From Penelope pileata (Eukaryota > Chordata > Aves > Galliformes > Cracidae), in contig WBMW01005531.1 in NCBI GenBank assembly GCA_013396635.1, positions 168,148 through 232,147 of the forward strand: a stretch of 64,000 nt of DNA, in the 5' to 3' direction. The first letter of the stretch is position 1; each line of letters begins with the position of its first letter. The translations under genes were made by a program, and so were the position numbers. A model generated the notes under the pieces. That model did no database searches. It saw nothing but the letters and a program-made list of their open reading frames with translations, and was not told the DNA's origin. Shown here piece after piece: positions 13,080-25,400 of the stretch.

Positions 13080-13479
13080 GTGGGCGGGGCAGCTTTCCGA
13101 GGCGTCGAGACGCAGCCCCGACCGAGCGCACCGCACAGCTCCCCGCGGGGCCCCGCGAGTCAGGGCTGGGCTCTGAGGGCGGTGCCAGGCTCCGTGGGGG
13201 CGGGGCGCCAGAGGCCACGCCCCTTTCCGCTCCCTAGCCCTATTCCGCGGCTGCGCAGTAACGCCGCGCGCCCCGGAGCGCTCTCGCGAGAACAACCCCC
13301 TCCCGTCCCTCGCGGCGCGCGCGGCGGTCTGACGGGATCTTTCGAGAAGTGCCGGGCCCCGCCCCGCCCCTCTCCCACAGCGCCGCCGCCGCCGCCGCCG
13401 CGCATTTAAACGGGCCGGGCCGGGCCGCGCTGCTCCTCAGCCCTCCCGCCTCCGGCTCAGCCCCGTTCCTGGCCGCACT
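13080..13479 (+). promoter_or_regulatory. HSPA4: HSPA4 CpG-island promoter and 5' UTR
   Basis: The region is very CpG-rich. Visible elements are a GC box (GGGCGGGGC) at about 13082-13090, a second GGGCGGGGC at about 13198-13206, the palindrome TCTCGCGAGA at 13282-13291 (the BANP-type CGCG element known from CpG-island promoters), and TTCGAGAA at 13341-13348. The last is one perfect inverted pair of heat-shock-element units with an imperfect third unit (GAT) before it. A CCG repeat spans 13380-13402 and a TATA-like TTTAAA lies at 13405-13410. That would place initiation near 13435-13445, leaving a short 5' UTR before the ATG at 13480. The start site is inferred. Confidence 0.7.
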
Positions 13480-16400
13480 ATGTCGGTGGTGGGCATCGAC
13501 CTGGGCTTCCAGAGCTGCTATGTGGCCGTGGCCCGTGCCGGCGGCATCGAGACCATCGCCAACGAATACAGCGACCGCAGCACTCCGTGAGTGGGAACGG
13601 GGCCCGGCCCGGCCTCGGCGCCGTGCGGGGGGAGAAGGAGAGGGAGCGCGGCGTCGGGTGCGGGAGGGGTGGTCCCGGCCCGCGGCCGTTCCTTTGAAGT
13701 TATTCTTTAAATATGTATTTCTCTAAAGGGCCCCTCTGCCCCCCGCGGGGCGTTGCGGTCGGAGTGTTGGGCCCGCAGCGCTGAGGGGAGCTCGGCGGCG
13801 GCTCCCGGCCCGTCCCAGCCGGGCCCGGCTCTGCCGTGGCCGTGCGCCTCCGCTGCCCCGAGCGGGGCTCGGGCGGCCCTCAGCAGCCCCCGTCATAACG
13901 GCCGGTGTGCTTCTCGGTACGGCCCCGATTCCCCGAAGTCTGACCCCTTTTTGAGCTGTGGGGTCCCGTTGAACCGCTCCTAGCGGGAGGTGATGGGTGG
14001 GAGTGAAGGGCCGGGACCGGGCTGAGCCCTGGGAGCTGCTGGGCTGCCCTGGCCCTGTGTGCACAGAGCCCCGCGTCCCGAAGGGGAGCGTGAATCGCTT
14101 ATTTCTAGTAAGAAATTTCCCGATATATGAGCGAAGAGTAAGGCTCATTTGAGAGCAGAGTGGTTGTAAAGGTGGAAGTAGGAGTCGTAGTGCATCGGAC
14201 CTGGAGGGAGCCGCCGGGAAGCTGTGAGCAGTGCTTCGCTGCTCGCTGTGCTGCAGTACGGCTTCACTTGGAGCGTTCTGAACCACACAGCTTTCTGGGT
14301 GGGACAGTCCCCTGGTCTTGGTGTCACCCTCCTGTCTCCTTGGAGTGGTGAGGAGCATGAAGTGACCTTGCTTTCCCTTAGGTACCTCAGCTCTGTTGGC
14401 CTCTTACTGCCTCTGAGCAGTGAATAAAAGGAAAATGCTTCTCGTTCACCGTGTATGTCAGCAAGGATTTGTCTCTTAAATTTTGTCAGCAGTATGGAAT
14501 ACAGGTGTAGATGTGCTGGGGCATTGTTCTGTGCAGAGCATTTCAGAGCAGCCTTCTCTGAGCTGCATGCTGAGTCCCCAGGCAGTGGAGGTGCTGCTTA
14601 GATGTGTCTGAGATAAGCTCACCGATCTCACTCATTGAGGGGAGATGAGTGATGCAGTGTTATCTGACACAGTGCAGCTTTCAGGAAGTGATTTATTACC
14701 AATAGCTGATGTGCAACTGGAAAAACTGTCATACTGAAAGTGGCTGCATCCTCAAGTATTGTTCTGAAAAACCTTTTGTACATGGTATTGAGGGAATGCA
14801 GAAAAGAGTTCTGTAAGCATACGCAGCTGTTTTAAAATGTTCTTAATGACTTTGAATGCCCATGTTCTGAGCAGAAGGCCTGGGTCAGTGTCAGTGCTGT
14901 GTCTCCTGCTGAGCTCTGCGACCATCATGGGAAGTGTTGGAGTGTTTCCTCAAGAACTGATTTGTGGTCAGGATTGAGCATTGCTTTATGCTTTCTGCAA
15001 TGAGTGTTGGAAGGGATTAGCAGATGCAGTTTGTTGTAATTGTGTGATGATAAAATACCAAACACGCTCTGCACAGATGACATTTTCACTGAATCAGCTT
15101 TTAGCTCTGCACTCCATTTCTTTCAGAATCCTGGGGATTTTGAACTCGTATAACTAAAAATGGGGCAGAACAGTTGTGTTTGAGCAGGGTGTTTGTGAAG
15201 CAGACACGTGGCAGGGACAGAGCTGGGCAGATATGGAGCAGGGGAGTAGGGCAGCTTCCTGCTCCACACAGGGTTGGAGGGCTTGGGTTACACTAACAGC
15301 TGTAACTGATCCCAGGAAGCCAGTGCTGTGTTTCGGTGTGGAGGAAAGGTACTGTGGGCTGTGGATGGCTTCCAGGGAGGTGGGTGAGGTGAGGGTGCAT
15401 GGTGGGGTGAGCTGTGCCCGCAGGCAGCTCTGCTCCGGGTGAGGAAGGGCCGAGCTCTGCTCAGTTGCTGCGTTACATCTCTGACCTCCTCTGTGGTCAT
15501 GTTTGTGCTTAAGCTGCTATGGCTAGTTATTCAACTTTCAATAAATGGTGTAATTAATAGCATAATTTGTATTTAATGAGCCGGTCCTGGCTGCTGTGAG
15601 CTGACTGGGGAGTGAGGCTGGCAGCGGGTTCCTCCCTCCCTCACTGACTGCAGCTGTGTCAGCCCTGTGGTGCCCAGCACTGGGGGGCAGAGGGGCTGTG
15701 TGGGGCTGTCCTGGACAGCTGCTGCCTGGGCCAGGGAGGTGGTGTGAGGGTTTAGGAAGGGTATTTGCACTTAAGATTCAAATTTGATTCCCATCTGATA
15801 ATACAGAAGGCTGTATACTTAGCCATTGTGCTGTATCCTCTTGAGCCAAATTTCTACCTTGAGGTTTTGCTCCGACAGATGTAACGAGTTCTGAATGAGT
15901 TAGTGGTGAGGTGGTGAACGTGGGCTGATGGTTTGTGTTTAGCAGCAGAATATTCTTCCTTCCAGGAGAAAAGCACAAATCGGTGTTCGTGCCTTAATTT
16001 CTTTCTGGAGGAGAGCGGGGTGAGTGAGTGAGGAGCTTCCTGCTGTAAGCACTGCAGCTCCTGTCCCCCTCAGCACGGGCCTTGAGGTTTGCATAGCACC
16101 GAAGTGACTCACTCTTCATTAACTGATCTGTTGAATAATTGTTTCAAAGATCTACTTCTGAAATGTTAATTTGGTTGAAACAAGGCCCATCCCCTAAAGC
16201 ATATGTTGCATCTGCTAAGCTATTAATAAACTGGGAGTAGACATTAAACAAAGTAAGTATCTCAGTCTAGCTGTCTGTTCTGTTTTAAGTTTCTGTTGAG
16301 AGGACGAGTTCTGAACCTTGGCTGAGCGGAAATTTGGTGTTTGGGGAGCAGCCCTATGGCATAACCCTGCTGTAGAACAGTCTCTTGACCTGCTACATGG

Positions 16401-19400
16401 AGATCAGCTTAATTATGCTGTTAATGTTTTGTTAATAGTAATGATCTTCTTGACTAACAGTAGCTTTTGCTCCGTAACCTCAGTAGTGTGAGGAACCTGG
16501 ACTAGAGAGCAAGGTGGAAAAGAGTTGGATTTGGTACAGATACGTAGGAGTAATTTGTTAAATATTTAACTTATTGTATATTTTTTTGACTACTTAAATG
16601 TTTCCTGTACTATTAGCTATCAGCTCATCTTTGACTGGTTTATTAGGCACATGGCTTATTACTGAGATGGAGTGTCCACCCAATTGTTACTTATTTGTGC
16701 TGTTTCAAGTTGTATATCTGTTGGTTTTAGTGCTGCCCTTCAGTGAGGAGCATTCCTGTTGCTTGCTGAAGCCTTAGAATGCCTGCATCTTGAGTTCAGA
16801 GCTAGGTTCTGTGTGCGTTGGGATGGGTGACCAACTTTCTTAGTGCGCCAAATGTCAAACATCTCCAGCCTAATGCTGTCAACACTTCAACAAAAAAATA
16901 AGCACTGTGACTGTTGGTGCAGTTCTGCCGATCACTAACAGAGTCTTTCTTCTCATTCTAGATCATGTATAGCCTTTGGACCCAAGAACCGCTCAATTGG
17001 TGCTGCGGCTAAAAGCCAGGTACTGCTTGGGTAAAAGCAACTTCAGTAGTCAAAAATCAGATGACCACAATGTATTTTTATCAATGAAGCTTAAAATGGC
17101 TCTGAACTGGCTTCTGAAGTGTCCAGCTGTAACAAACAGCTGAGCTTAATTCGGTTGCTCAGCTTACAATGCTGCTTTGTCTTGGATGGGAATCTAAGGG
17201 TTGTGCATAACAAAATGAGGAAAGAACTTGCTGCAAGAAAATATGAAATACTGTTTTTTGGGTTGCGAACGTAAGCTCTGAAGAGAAGCAGTAGCGTTTT
17301 GTCCTACCTTAGCTTGTCTCACAGCGTGCGTTAGGATAGCTTGTAGCTATGTAACTGTATTCTGTACAATTCTGTTAAGTGCATACCTTTGGTAGAATGG
17401 GGAAAGCCTGAGAATATATATAAAACTTCCTGACTTGTCATGGTTGAATTACAACCTAAATGTCTTAGGCTTTCTTGCTGACTCTTCTGAGTTCCTGTTG
17501 GTGTAGGTAGGCAAATATACAAGAACCGAGAAGAGGTTTAGCTGATTTGTCATGTTTGTTACGTTTGAGTCTGGCAGTGTTGTCTTGTGTTGCTGTGAAA
17601 CAAGAATAAAACATAATTTTTTTGAAGTCTTCTACAGGAAGTGACTATTCAAGCACTTGCTTTTTGTTAGCCTTAAATACGTAGAGATTTGTGAAGATTC
17701 AGTATTCTAGAGTGCAGAAGTGTCTGGACACAACTGTTATTCAAGAACAGAAGAATTGTGCTAGAACTAAATGCAGGTGTTTTTCTGGAATTGAGTGTCT
17801 GCTTAGCTTAAAGAGGTTCATTGATACAGAGATCCAATAGAGATGAGATATGTCCTGCAGAAACTAATCTTACAGAAGGTCAAAACCAGGTTACTTAGGA
17901 AATGCACTTGACTGAAACTGAGTCACAGGTAAACATAATGGTGCAATGCCTGTCTGCTTGATCAATTACCATGATTTTTTCCTCATATGTCTTGCTCTAA
18001 CATAAATGAAAGAATTAAACAGAATTACTTGTACTACATGAAAAAAGCTATAATCATTTTTCATTTCTGCATTTGCACTCTTGTCTATTAAGACAATCTA
18101 CCTCTTCTCAGTTAAATCAAGTTGACAGTACAACGTTGGGGGCCCTTCTCACTTTTTAAAGCTTTGTGACAAGGTCCTTGAGCTGTTCTGTCAAGAACAT
18201 CCTTATGTTGAATGTCACATGCATGTGATGGACCTGATGTGGAGTATACATCACTGCACTTCCTTGCTAACTTACTGACTGCAACACAGTATAAAAGTAG
18301 GGTGGTAGGAAACAGGTAGGTGGAGAAAGACGGTTTGGAAGTGTGCCGCTCTGTGGAGCACCAGTGGAGAAACACTGAGAATTGGATGCTAACTGCTTGG
18401 TTCAGTTTTCAGGCATACCTTTTATATTGTCTCTAACTCCTTTAGGTTACCTGAGAAATCAGAGGGAAATTTCCTTCTAGCATCTGCCCTAATACTATTA
18501 AGATACAAATGACTGATTTTCTGCAAGAGAAGCTCAAGAACAAAACTCTGCATGGTCTTCTGTTTGAAATTCAGATGTTTCCCTGACAAATTGTATTAAA
18601 GATTTCTTTTCCTCTAGGTTATTTCAAATGCAAAGAATACAGTACAAAGTTTTAAAAGATTTCATGGTCGTGCATTCTCAGATCCCTTTGTTCAAGCTGA
18701 AAAAACAAGCCTTGCCTATGAACTTGTCCAGCTGCCAACAGGCTCAACTGGCATCAAGGTAAGTCTGGAGTACTTGAAGAAGTGCCAGAGGAGGAAAGTG
18801 ATAATGGTTTCCTTTTATCTCTTTATTTTGAATCTGCTTGCTGAGGTTCCTGTTCTCTTGTAACTTGAAAATCTTAAGTAAAAAACTGATAATGCAGATG
18901 GTCTTTCCAAGTGTTACGTGAGACTGATTTTGCACAGTTTCACAATTATTCTTCCTTGCAAAGTCAGTACCATGCACTCTATTTTACCAGTGCTGTTTTC
19001 TTACTCCATGGTGATTTTGGAAGGCAGCTACTTGACCAGTGTACGTAGTTCACTGCTGCTTGTGTTTTAAGAGCGTAAGATGTGAGCATAGCGTGTCAGA
19101 TGAAATGGTAAAACATAGATATATCTATCCTTGAATATACCCGAACTCTCCATTTTGATTTTAGCAATAATTAACTTATTCCAAAGCAGTAGGGAGGAAG
19201 GTGTCCTAAGCATTGTCTAGCAATCAAGATTCAAAGAACTGTCCTGAGCAGCTTCATACGTGTGAATATTCCAATGTTTATGTATTATCTTGCCGTAAAT
19301 AAGCTAGGCTGTCAGAGAAGGTAGTATAGAGCTGCATGACTTCTGAAGCTTGCTTTCAGTAAAGACAGTTTCTTGCGTGTGTTTAGACTTGCTGTGCATG

Positions 19401-22400
19401 GTTCTTACTGTTCTGTAATGTGTACATGCAATGTTTTTTAAGGTCATGTATATGGAAGAAGAAAGAAACTTTACTATTGAACAGATGACTGGAATGCTTC
19501 TTACCAAATTAAAAGAGACCGGTGAGAATGCACTTAAGAAGCCTGTAGTTGACTGTGTTGTTTCTGTAAGTATGTTTTCTTGTAACAGTATCTAAAAAGA
19601 TTGTTGGTAATAGCATTAAATTGCCCATCAAACCTGAATATTCAGGTCTTCTTACTCTAGTTGAGACTGAATCTTATGTCCTGAAGGGAGGCTTCACTAA
19701 TGACAAAATACCTTCTGTTTTTGTTGTGTGATAGAATAAATACTTGATAACTGTTTCTTGTTCTGCTTGTTTCTCTGCTCCTAAAATGAGCAGTTTAAGA
19801 GGGAATAGGTCTTCACAGCATTTTGTCTCCACATAACATTTTCTGTGCTTTATCTCTGTTGCAACCAAAATGAATGTTAAACTGGAAGAATAACTTTGGG
19901 GGAGCGGTGAAGGGGAGCATCTGTGCTCTGTGCTCTCTACACTTCTGTGTAACTGTTTGCTATGGATGACTTTTTCAGATGTTGGCCATCTGATCTTCTT
20001 GCAGGTTCCGTGTTTCTACACAGATGCAGAAAGGAGGTCTGTGATGGATGCTACACAGATTGCTGGTCTCAACTGTCTAAGACTAATAAATGAAACAACT
20101 GCAGGTAATGCCTTGCTTTCCCACTGAATCACTTAATGCTGTAATTTTATTAGATAAAAGGACTTCTGATTTGTCAGTGATGGATACCTTCTGGAATTAT
20201 TGCTGCCCATGAAGTTTCCTAAGCCCATTTTTCACAACATCAGTGACATAGGGATGTTTCTGGAATACCTGTTCAGTGCACCTCGTCTCTTCTTGGAAGC
20301 ACTAATACGATTTGTTGTTTTCATGTTGCTTTAGTATTGGCATTTAATTTAACAGGATAATTCTGTAGCTTGAAAAATAAGATGAAAAGTTCATGCTGCT
20401 TACTGCTGTATCAGTTAATGCTTAAGAAAGGAATTGCAAAACTGAATGCAGTAACTATACTGATTCTCACTTCTCTATAGTTGCTCTTGCATATGGAATC
20501 TATAAGCAAGACCTGCCTGCCCTAGAAGAGAAACCACGGAATGTTGTTTTTGTGGATATGGGGCATTCTGCGTATCAAGTTTCTATTTGTGCATTCAACA
20601 AAGGAAAACTGAAAGTAAGCAGTCTGTTACACATCTGTTTTAAGTACCAGTAGGAGTATCACCTGTACACACAAGAACTGTGACAGTCAAGCTTGTCTAT
20701 CTCCATGCATGCATGTCCAGACAGCTCAACTTTTAAAGTTGCACTTGGAGTTAATCTGGTGGTAAAAGTAGGGCAGGGAATGAGAGCTTTTTGAATGATA
20801 CCTAGAGGAAGCAAACCTGCATTAACTGGTGTACCTTGGCAAAGGAAAAAAACTTAGGTTCAATGTATTCAGAAGTTGTTTTGAGTAGACGCTGCTTTCA
20901 GAAGAAAACACCACTCCAGTCATGAGATCTGGTATTAAAACAAATTCCTAGAATGGTGCAAGTGCAAATGTTAAGTCTCTGTGGTGCTTGTATAAAAGAG
21001 TAATTGTTATTAATGACTTTCAGCTGCAATTGGAGCTAAGCAAATTAGTGTACTTCCCAGTGGAAGTTGCCGAAGCGTTACTGTTTTGCAGCAAATGCTA
21101 ATATTTCTTCTGTAGCTTTTTTACAATTCATCTTGTGAAGCTCCAGTAGTTTTGCTTTAGCTGGAGAAATGCAGGAAATTAAAGCACAGAGAAGTGAAAT
21201 GAGAAGGCAAAACTTATGACAAAATTAGTTTTCTTGTAGCTCTGTTGCCTCTTTATAAGGAAACTTAACCTAGCTTGTTTTTTCTCGAAATAACAGAAGT
21301 GTTGAAGAGACGGTTTTGAGTATAAACAGCACTGTATAGTGAGGCAGTTAAAACATAGAAGCTGAAGCTAGTCAGAAAAGATGTCAAACTCAGTGTTTAG
21401 AGAACAGAATCAGCAGAGGTGGATGGGCTGTGTGGGTGTTTTCCAGGTAATTCCCTCATCAAAAATGAGAGCTGACTTGCAAGAGTTAACACTTACTTTA
21501 GTGTTTTATTTTTAACTTAGTGTAAGCATGCTCTGCTCCTAGAAGAAGTAATAAACTGGGATATGATTCAAACTGACAGTGGCTGAGCAGAGTTTAGAAA
21601 CTCTGATGGCCTGCTCACAGTACTAGTTACTGAACAGATTGTGTTGCTGAGCCTTACCAGATCTTGTTTTGAAAAGTTGCTGCTTTATTACAGAAAGGCT
21701 GAGTGCCCAAGGCTGCTTTGTAGCATATGGGATAGTAGATGTTTTTTTTCTTGGAGCATATGTATGCACTGCAATCTTCTGAATTACCATTCATGAAGAG
21801 ATCAAATACTTGTGGAGCTGCTAAATTTGAGGATGGTTCTTTCCCCAGTAGCCTTTTGAACAAATACATAATACCAGCTGCAAAAGTCATAGGTAACTTC
21901 AGATTTCATAAGCTTCAAAAAAAACCACACGTCTTCTAGGATGTGTACAACTGCTGCTGCAGCTGCAGTAACAAAGCATCAGATGTCAGTGGTGTACTTG
22001 CTACTTAGATTGCTCTGAAATACAAGAGGCAAGTTTTGTTCTTGTTACTGGTTTTGGGGAATGTAAAAGATGAGTATGGGCCATAATTTTATTGTTTGGA
22101 GATGAGTTAGGCTTACACACAAGGTTCATTAAAAGCTTCCTTACTGGTGATGGCTGGGGTAGAATGTGAATGGAATGTAATGGATTTTTTTGTTGTGGCT
22201 GCACCAACGTACTACTGTGATAATTTTTTGATTTAAAACTGGGCAATGTTAGATACACATGCTTTGACATGAACTACTGATTGCTTTTGCTGAAGTGATG
22301 ATTTATTTTTACTGAAGAGTTATTTCTTTTAAGGTTCTTGCTACAGCATTTGACACAACACTTGGAGGCAGGAAATTTGATGAAATTTTAGTTGAATACT

Positions 22401-25400
22401 TCTGTGAAGAATTTGGAAAGAAATATAAATTAGACATCAAGTCCAAGATCCGTGCGTTGTTGAGGCTATATCAGGAATGTGAAAAACTGAAAAAGCTGAT
22501 GAGTGCTAACGCCTCCGATCTCCCAATGAACATTGAATGTTTCATGAATGACATAGATGTCTCTGGAACAATGAACAGGTAGGGTATATACTTTCACAAA
22601 GGCAAGCTGTAGAGTTTACTTCAGGTCACTTCAGTCAGGAAGGAAATGTTTTATGAAGTACCAGTGAGGTCTGGGGGGAGGTTGTGCAGGGGTGCTGCTC
22701 AAAATGATGATCTTTAAAGACTGGTCAGTGGCCTTGAGTTGAGAGGAAGGACTGTGAAGTTTTCAAGTATGCCTGCTTTATTGGAGCCAAGTTTGTGTGG
22801 GGTAATATACTAAAGGCAAAACTAGTACTGAGAAAAAGTATGTACTGTAGTATCTGAAGACTGTATTCTTTCAGTTTTAGTAACTTGCTGTGTTTGCAAT
22901 TGTAACTTATGGTATGCTATATATATATTTTTTTTTTTTTGTGGTGTCTTCCAACAGAAGTAAATTTTTAGAGATGTGTGATGGACTCCTTGCAAGAGTA
23001 GAAGCACCCCTTCGCAGTGTGCTGGAGCAAGCCAGTAAGTGTGCATGCGTTCTGTGTTCTCCATGCAGAAAGGAGATGTTCTTAGTGCAGATTTCTTTTG
23101 CCTGCTGACAGAATCTGGACAGACTGATTAGCACAACCACTGTTTTCTGGCTGAGCAGTTTTAAGCTTGTATGAAAAAGCTTTAGAAAGCTTAAGACATG
23201 AAAATCTTATTGCTTAGAACAAGCTTGAAAGTTGCTGTAGTGTAACTCTGTTTACAATGTCAGTGTATTCACTTAAAATAGAACAGCTTAACCAATAAAA
23301 ACTCTGACTCCTTTCTAGAGTTAAAGAAGGAGGATATTTATGCGGTAGAAATAGTTGGTGGCACAACAAGAATCCCTGCTGTAAAAGAGAAGATCAGTAA
23401 ATTTTTTGGCAAAGAAGTCAGTACAACTTTGAATGCAGATGAGGCTGTTGCACGAGGTTGTGCGCTGCAGGTAAAAAGTGCTGTGTGCTTAAACTGTGAA
23501 TATTTTTTCTGAAGTTCATGAGTACTTGAGCTGAAGTTCATGGGTAGCATGAAAAATAATTCATGTGTATCAAGAGTGTAATAAAATTAGCTTCAGGAAG
23601 GTGGCTGAAAGAATGAATGCAGCTTTGAGTGATTGCTTTGTGTTGTTTGTCTAAGACAGGTCAGTGGGTCAGTACACCTTGAAGTGAAACATGTACTTTG
23701 CTTCTGCTGTGGCTGGAAACCGGTAGCATGATAATGGTCACATGAGGACTTTTACCTCTCTAGGCTCTCTTGGGGGGCTTAAGTTAAAACAAAAGCTTCT
23801 TTACAGGGCTACTGATACACAGAAAATCTGTCCTGAGCTGAAACCAGAATCGCCAAGTGGCTTAAGCGGGAGTGAATACTCTGTAGTTACTAGTGCTGCA
23901 TTCTTTAGCACCTTAATTTTGCTCTGATCACCTCTTGTTTAATAGATGTTTAATAGATGCTCATCTGTTTTATCAGTGGTAAAACCAGCTGTTGGAAGGG
24001 AGTCTGTTTAAAAAGGGGATTGGGTTATGGTGTGCTTTAAAAGAAACCATCAATTTGTACTATCACACTAAAACTTTATTTTTTTACACTGCACTGATGC
24101 TAAAAACAACTCAGTAGCCTAACCATAGCAAACAAAACGTGATTGTTCTTTAAAACTTATATATTTCCTTTTTTGAAGTGAACAGACTGTGACAGTTCCC
24201 TGAAAAGGGTGCACATGCACTCCTAGTGCTTATTATGCAGTTCTGGGGTCCATCAGTGTTAGTCACCCTTAACCCAGAGTAATCCTACATATTAAGCAGC
24301 TTAAATAGCTACTTGCTGAATTCACCTTACTCTTCTCCTGAAGCCTGCATTCTCGTAACAGAGCTCCTTTGCTCTTTCAGTGTGCTATTTTATCCCCGGC
24401 ATTCAAAGTGAGAGAATTTTCTATCACAGACTTGATACCATATCCCATCTCCTTGCGATGGAATTCACCAGCAGAAGAAGGGTTAAGGTAAGAAAAGTAT
24501 GTGATCTTGCAAGGAAACTGAACAGCTTAAAACTAGCTGGTAACAATTTGGGGATCTAGTATTTTCAGAACCACCCATCTAACAACTCAAACTTTGATAG
24601 TTTGAAGCTGCTGACAGTAGGAAAAAAGGCAGAGTTTAGCACTTCCTACGTTGCTGTTGCTCTTTATATAAAAGACTAGATTATTTTGTCGATTTTAAAA
24701 TTATCTTTTCCTTAAGATATAAAGAATATCTAGAAACATTTTATTCTAATATTCGAAGTGTAATCTTGCACGCTCAGTAAGTACTGTTTTTGGTTTTTAG
24801 TGACTGTGAGGTCTTTCCCAAGAACCATGCTGCTCCATTTTCTAAGGTCCTTACATTCTACAGAAAGGAACCTTTTACTCTTGAGGCATACTACAGTTCT
24901 CCCAAGGAGTTGCCTTACCCAGACCCTGCTATAGGTATGTAAGGCCGTTCTGTGCTTTTAAACTTCATTATTCTTGTACATCTTCACAGATTTGTTCTGA
25001 GTACATAGTCTGGAAACTGCAATCTACTACAAATTTTGTAGGGGTAGATCTCAAGTCAGATCTACAGTAAAATGAATGAAGTAACGTGGAGGTTATGGAC
25101 AGATACTCTAAATGCTGAGAGTACTGGTGTTGAAGCAAGCCTGAAAGGGGCATGCTCAGAATTATGCTATCTTTTATTCTGAAACAAGTAATTTCACTTG
25201 TACAGCATAGCACAGATTTGTAATAGCATGCATCCTAGCACTGACTTAAAGTCAAACTGTTTGGCTTGCAGGATTTAATGAGTGCATTGCAGTCGTGTTG
25301 CCAGCAGTAGTCAGGATTTGCTTCACATTCAGTGATTATTTTTCTCTTTGGAATTGTTTAGCTCACTTCTTGGTTCAGAAGGTCACTCCTCAAACAGATG

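Noticed and set aside
15044..15092. C/D-box snoRNA-like pair (GTGATGA ... CTGA) in HSPA4 intron 1
   Set aside because: The flanks do not pair to form a terminal stem, internal C'/D' boxes are unclear, and HSPA4 is not a known snoRNA host.
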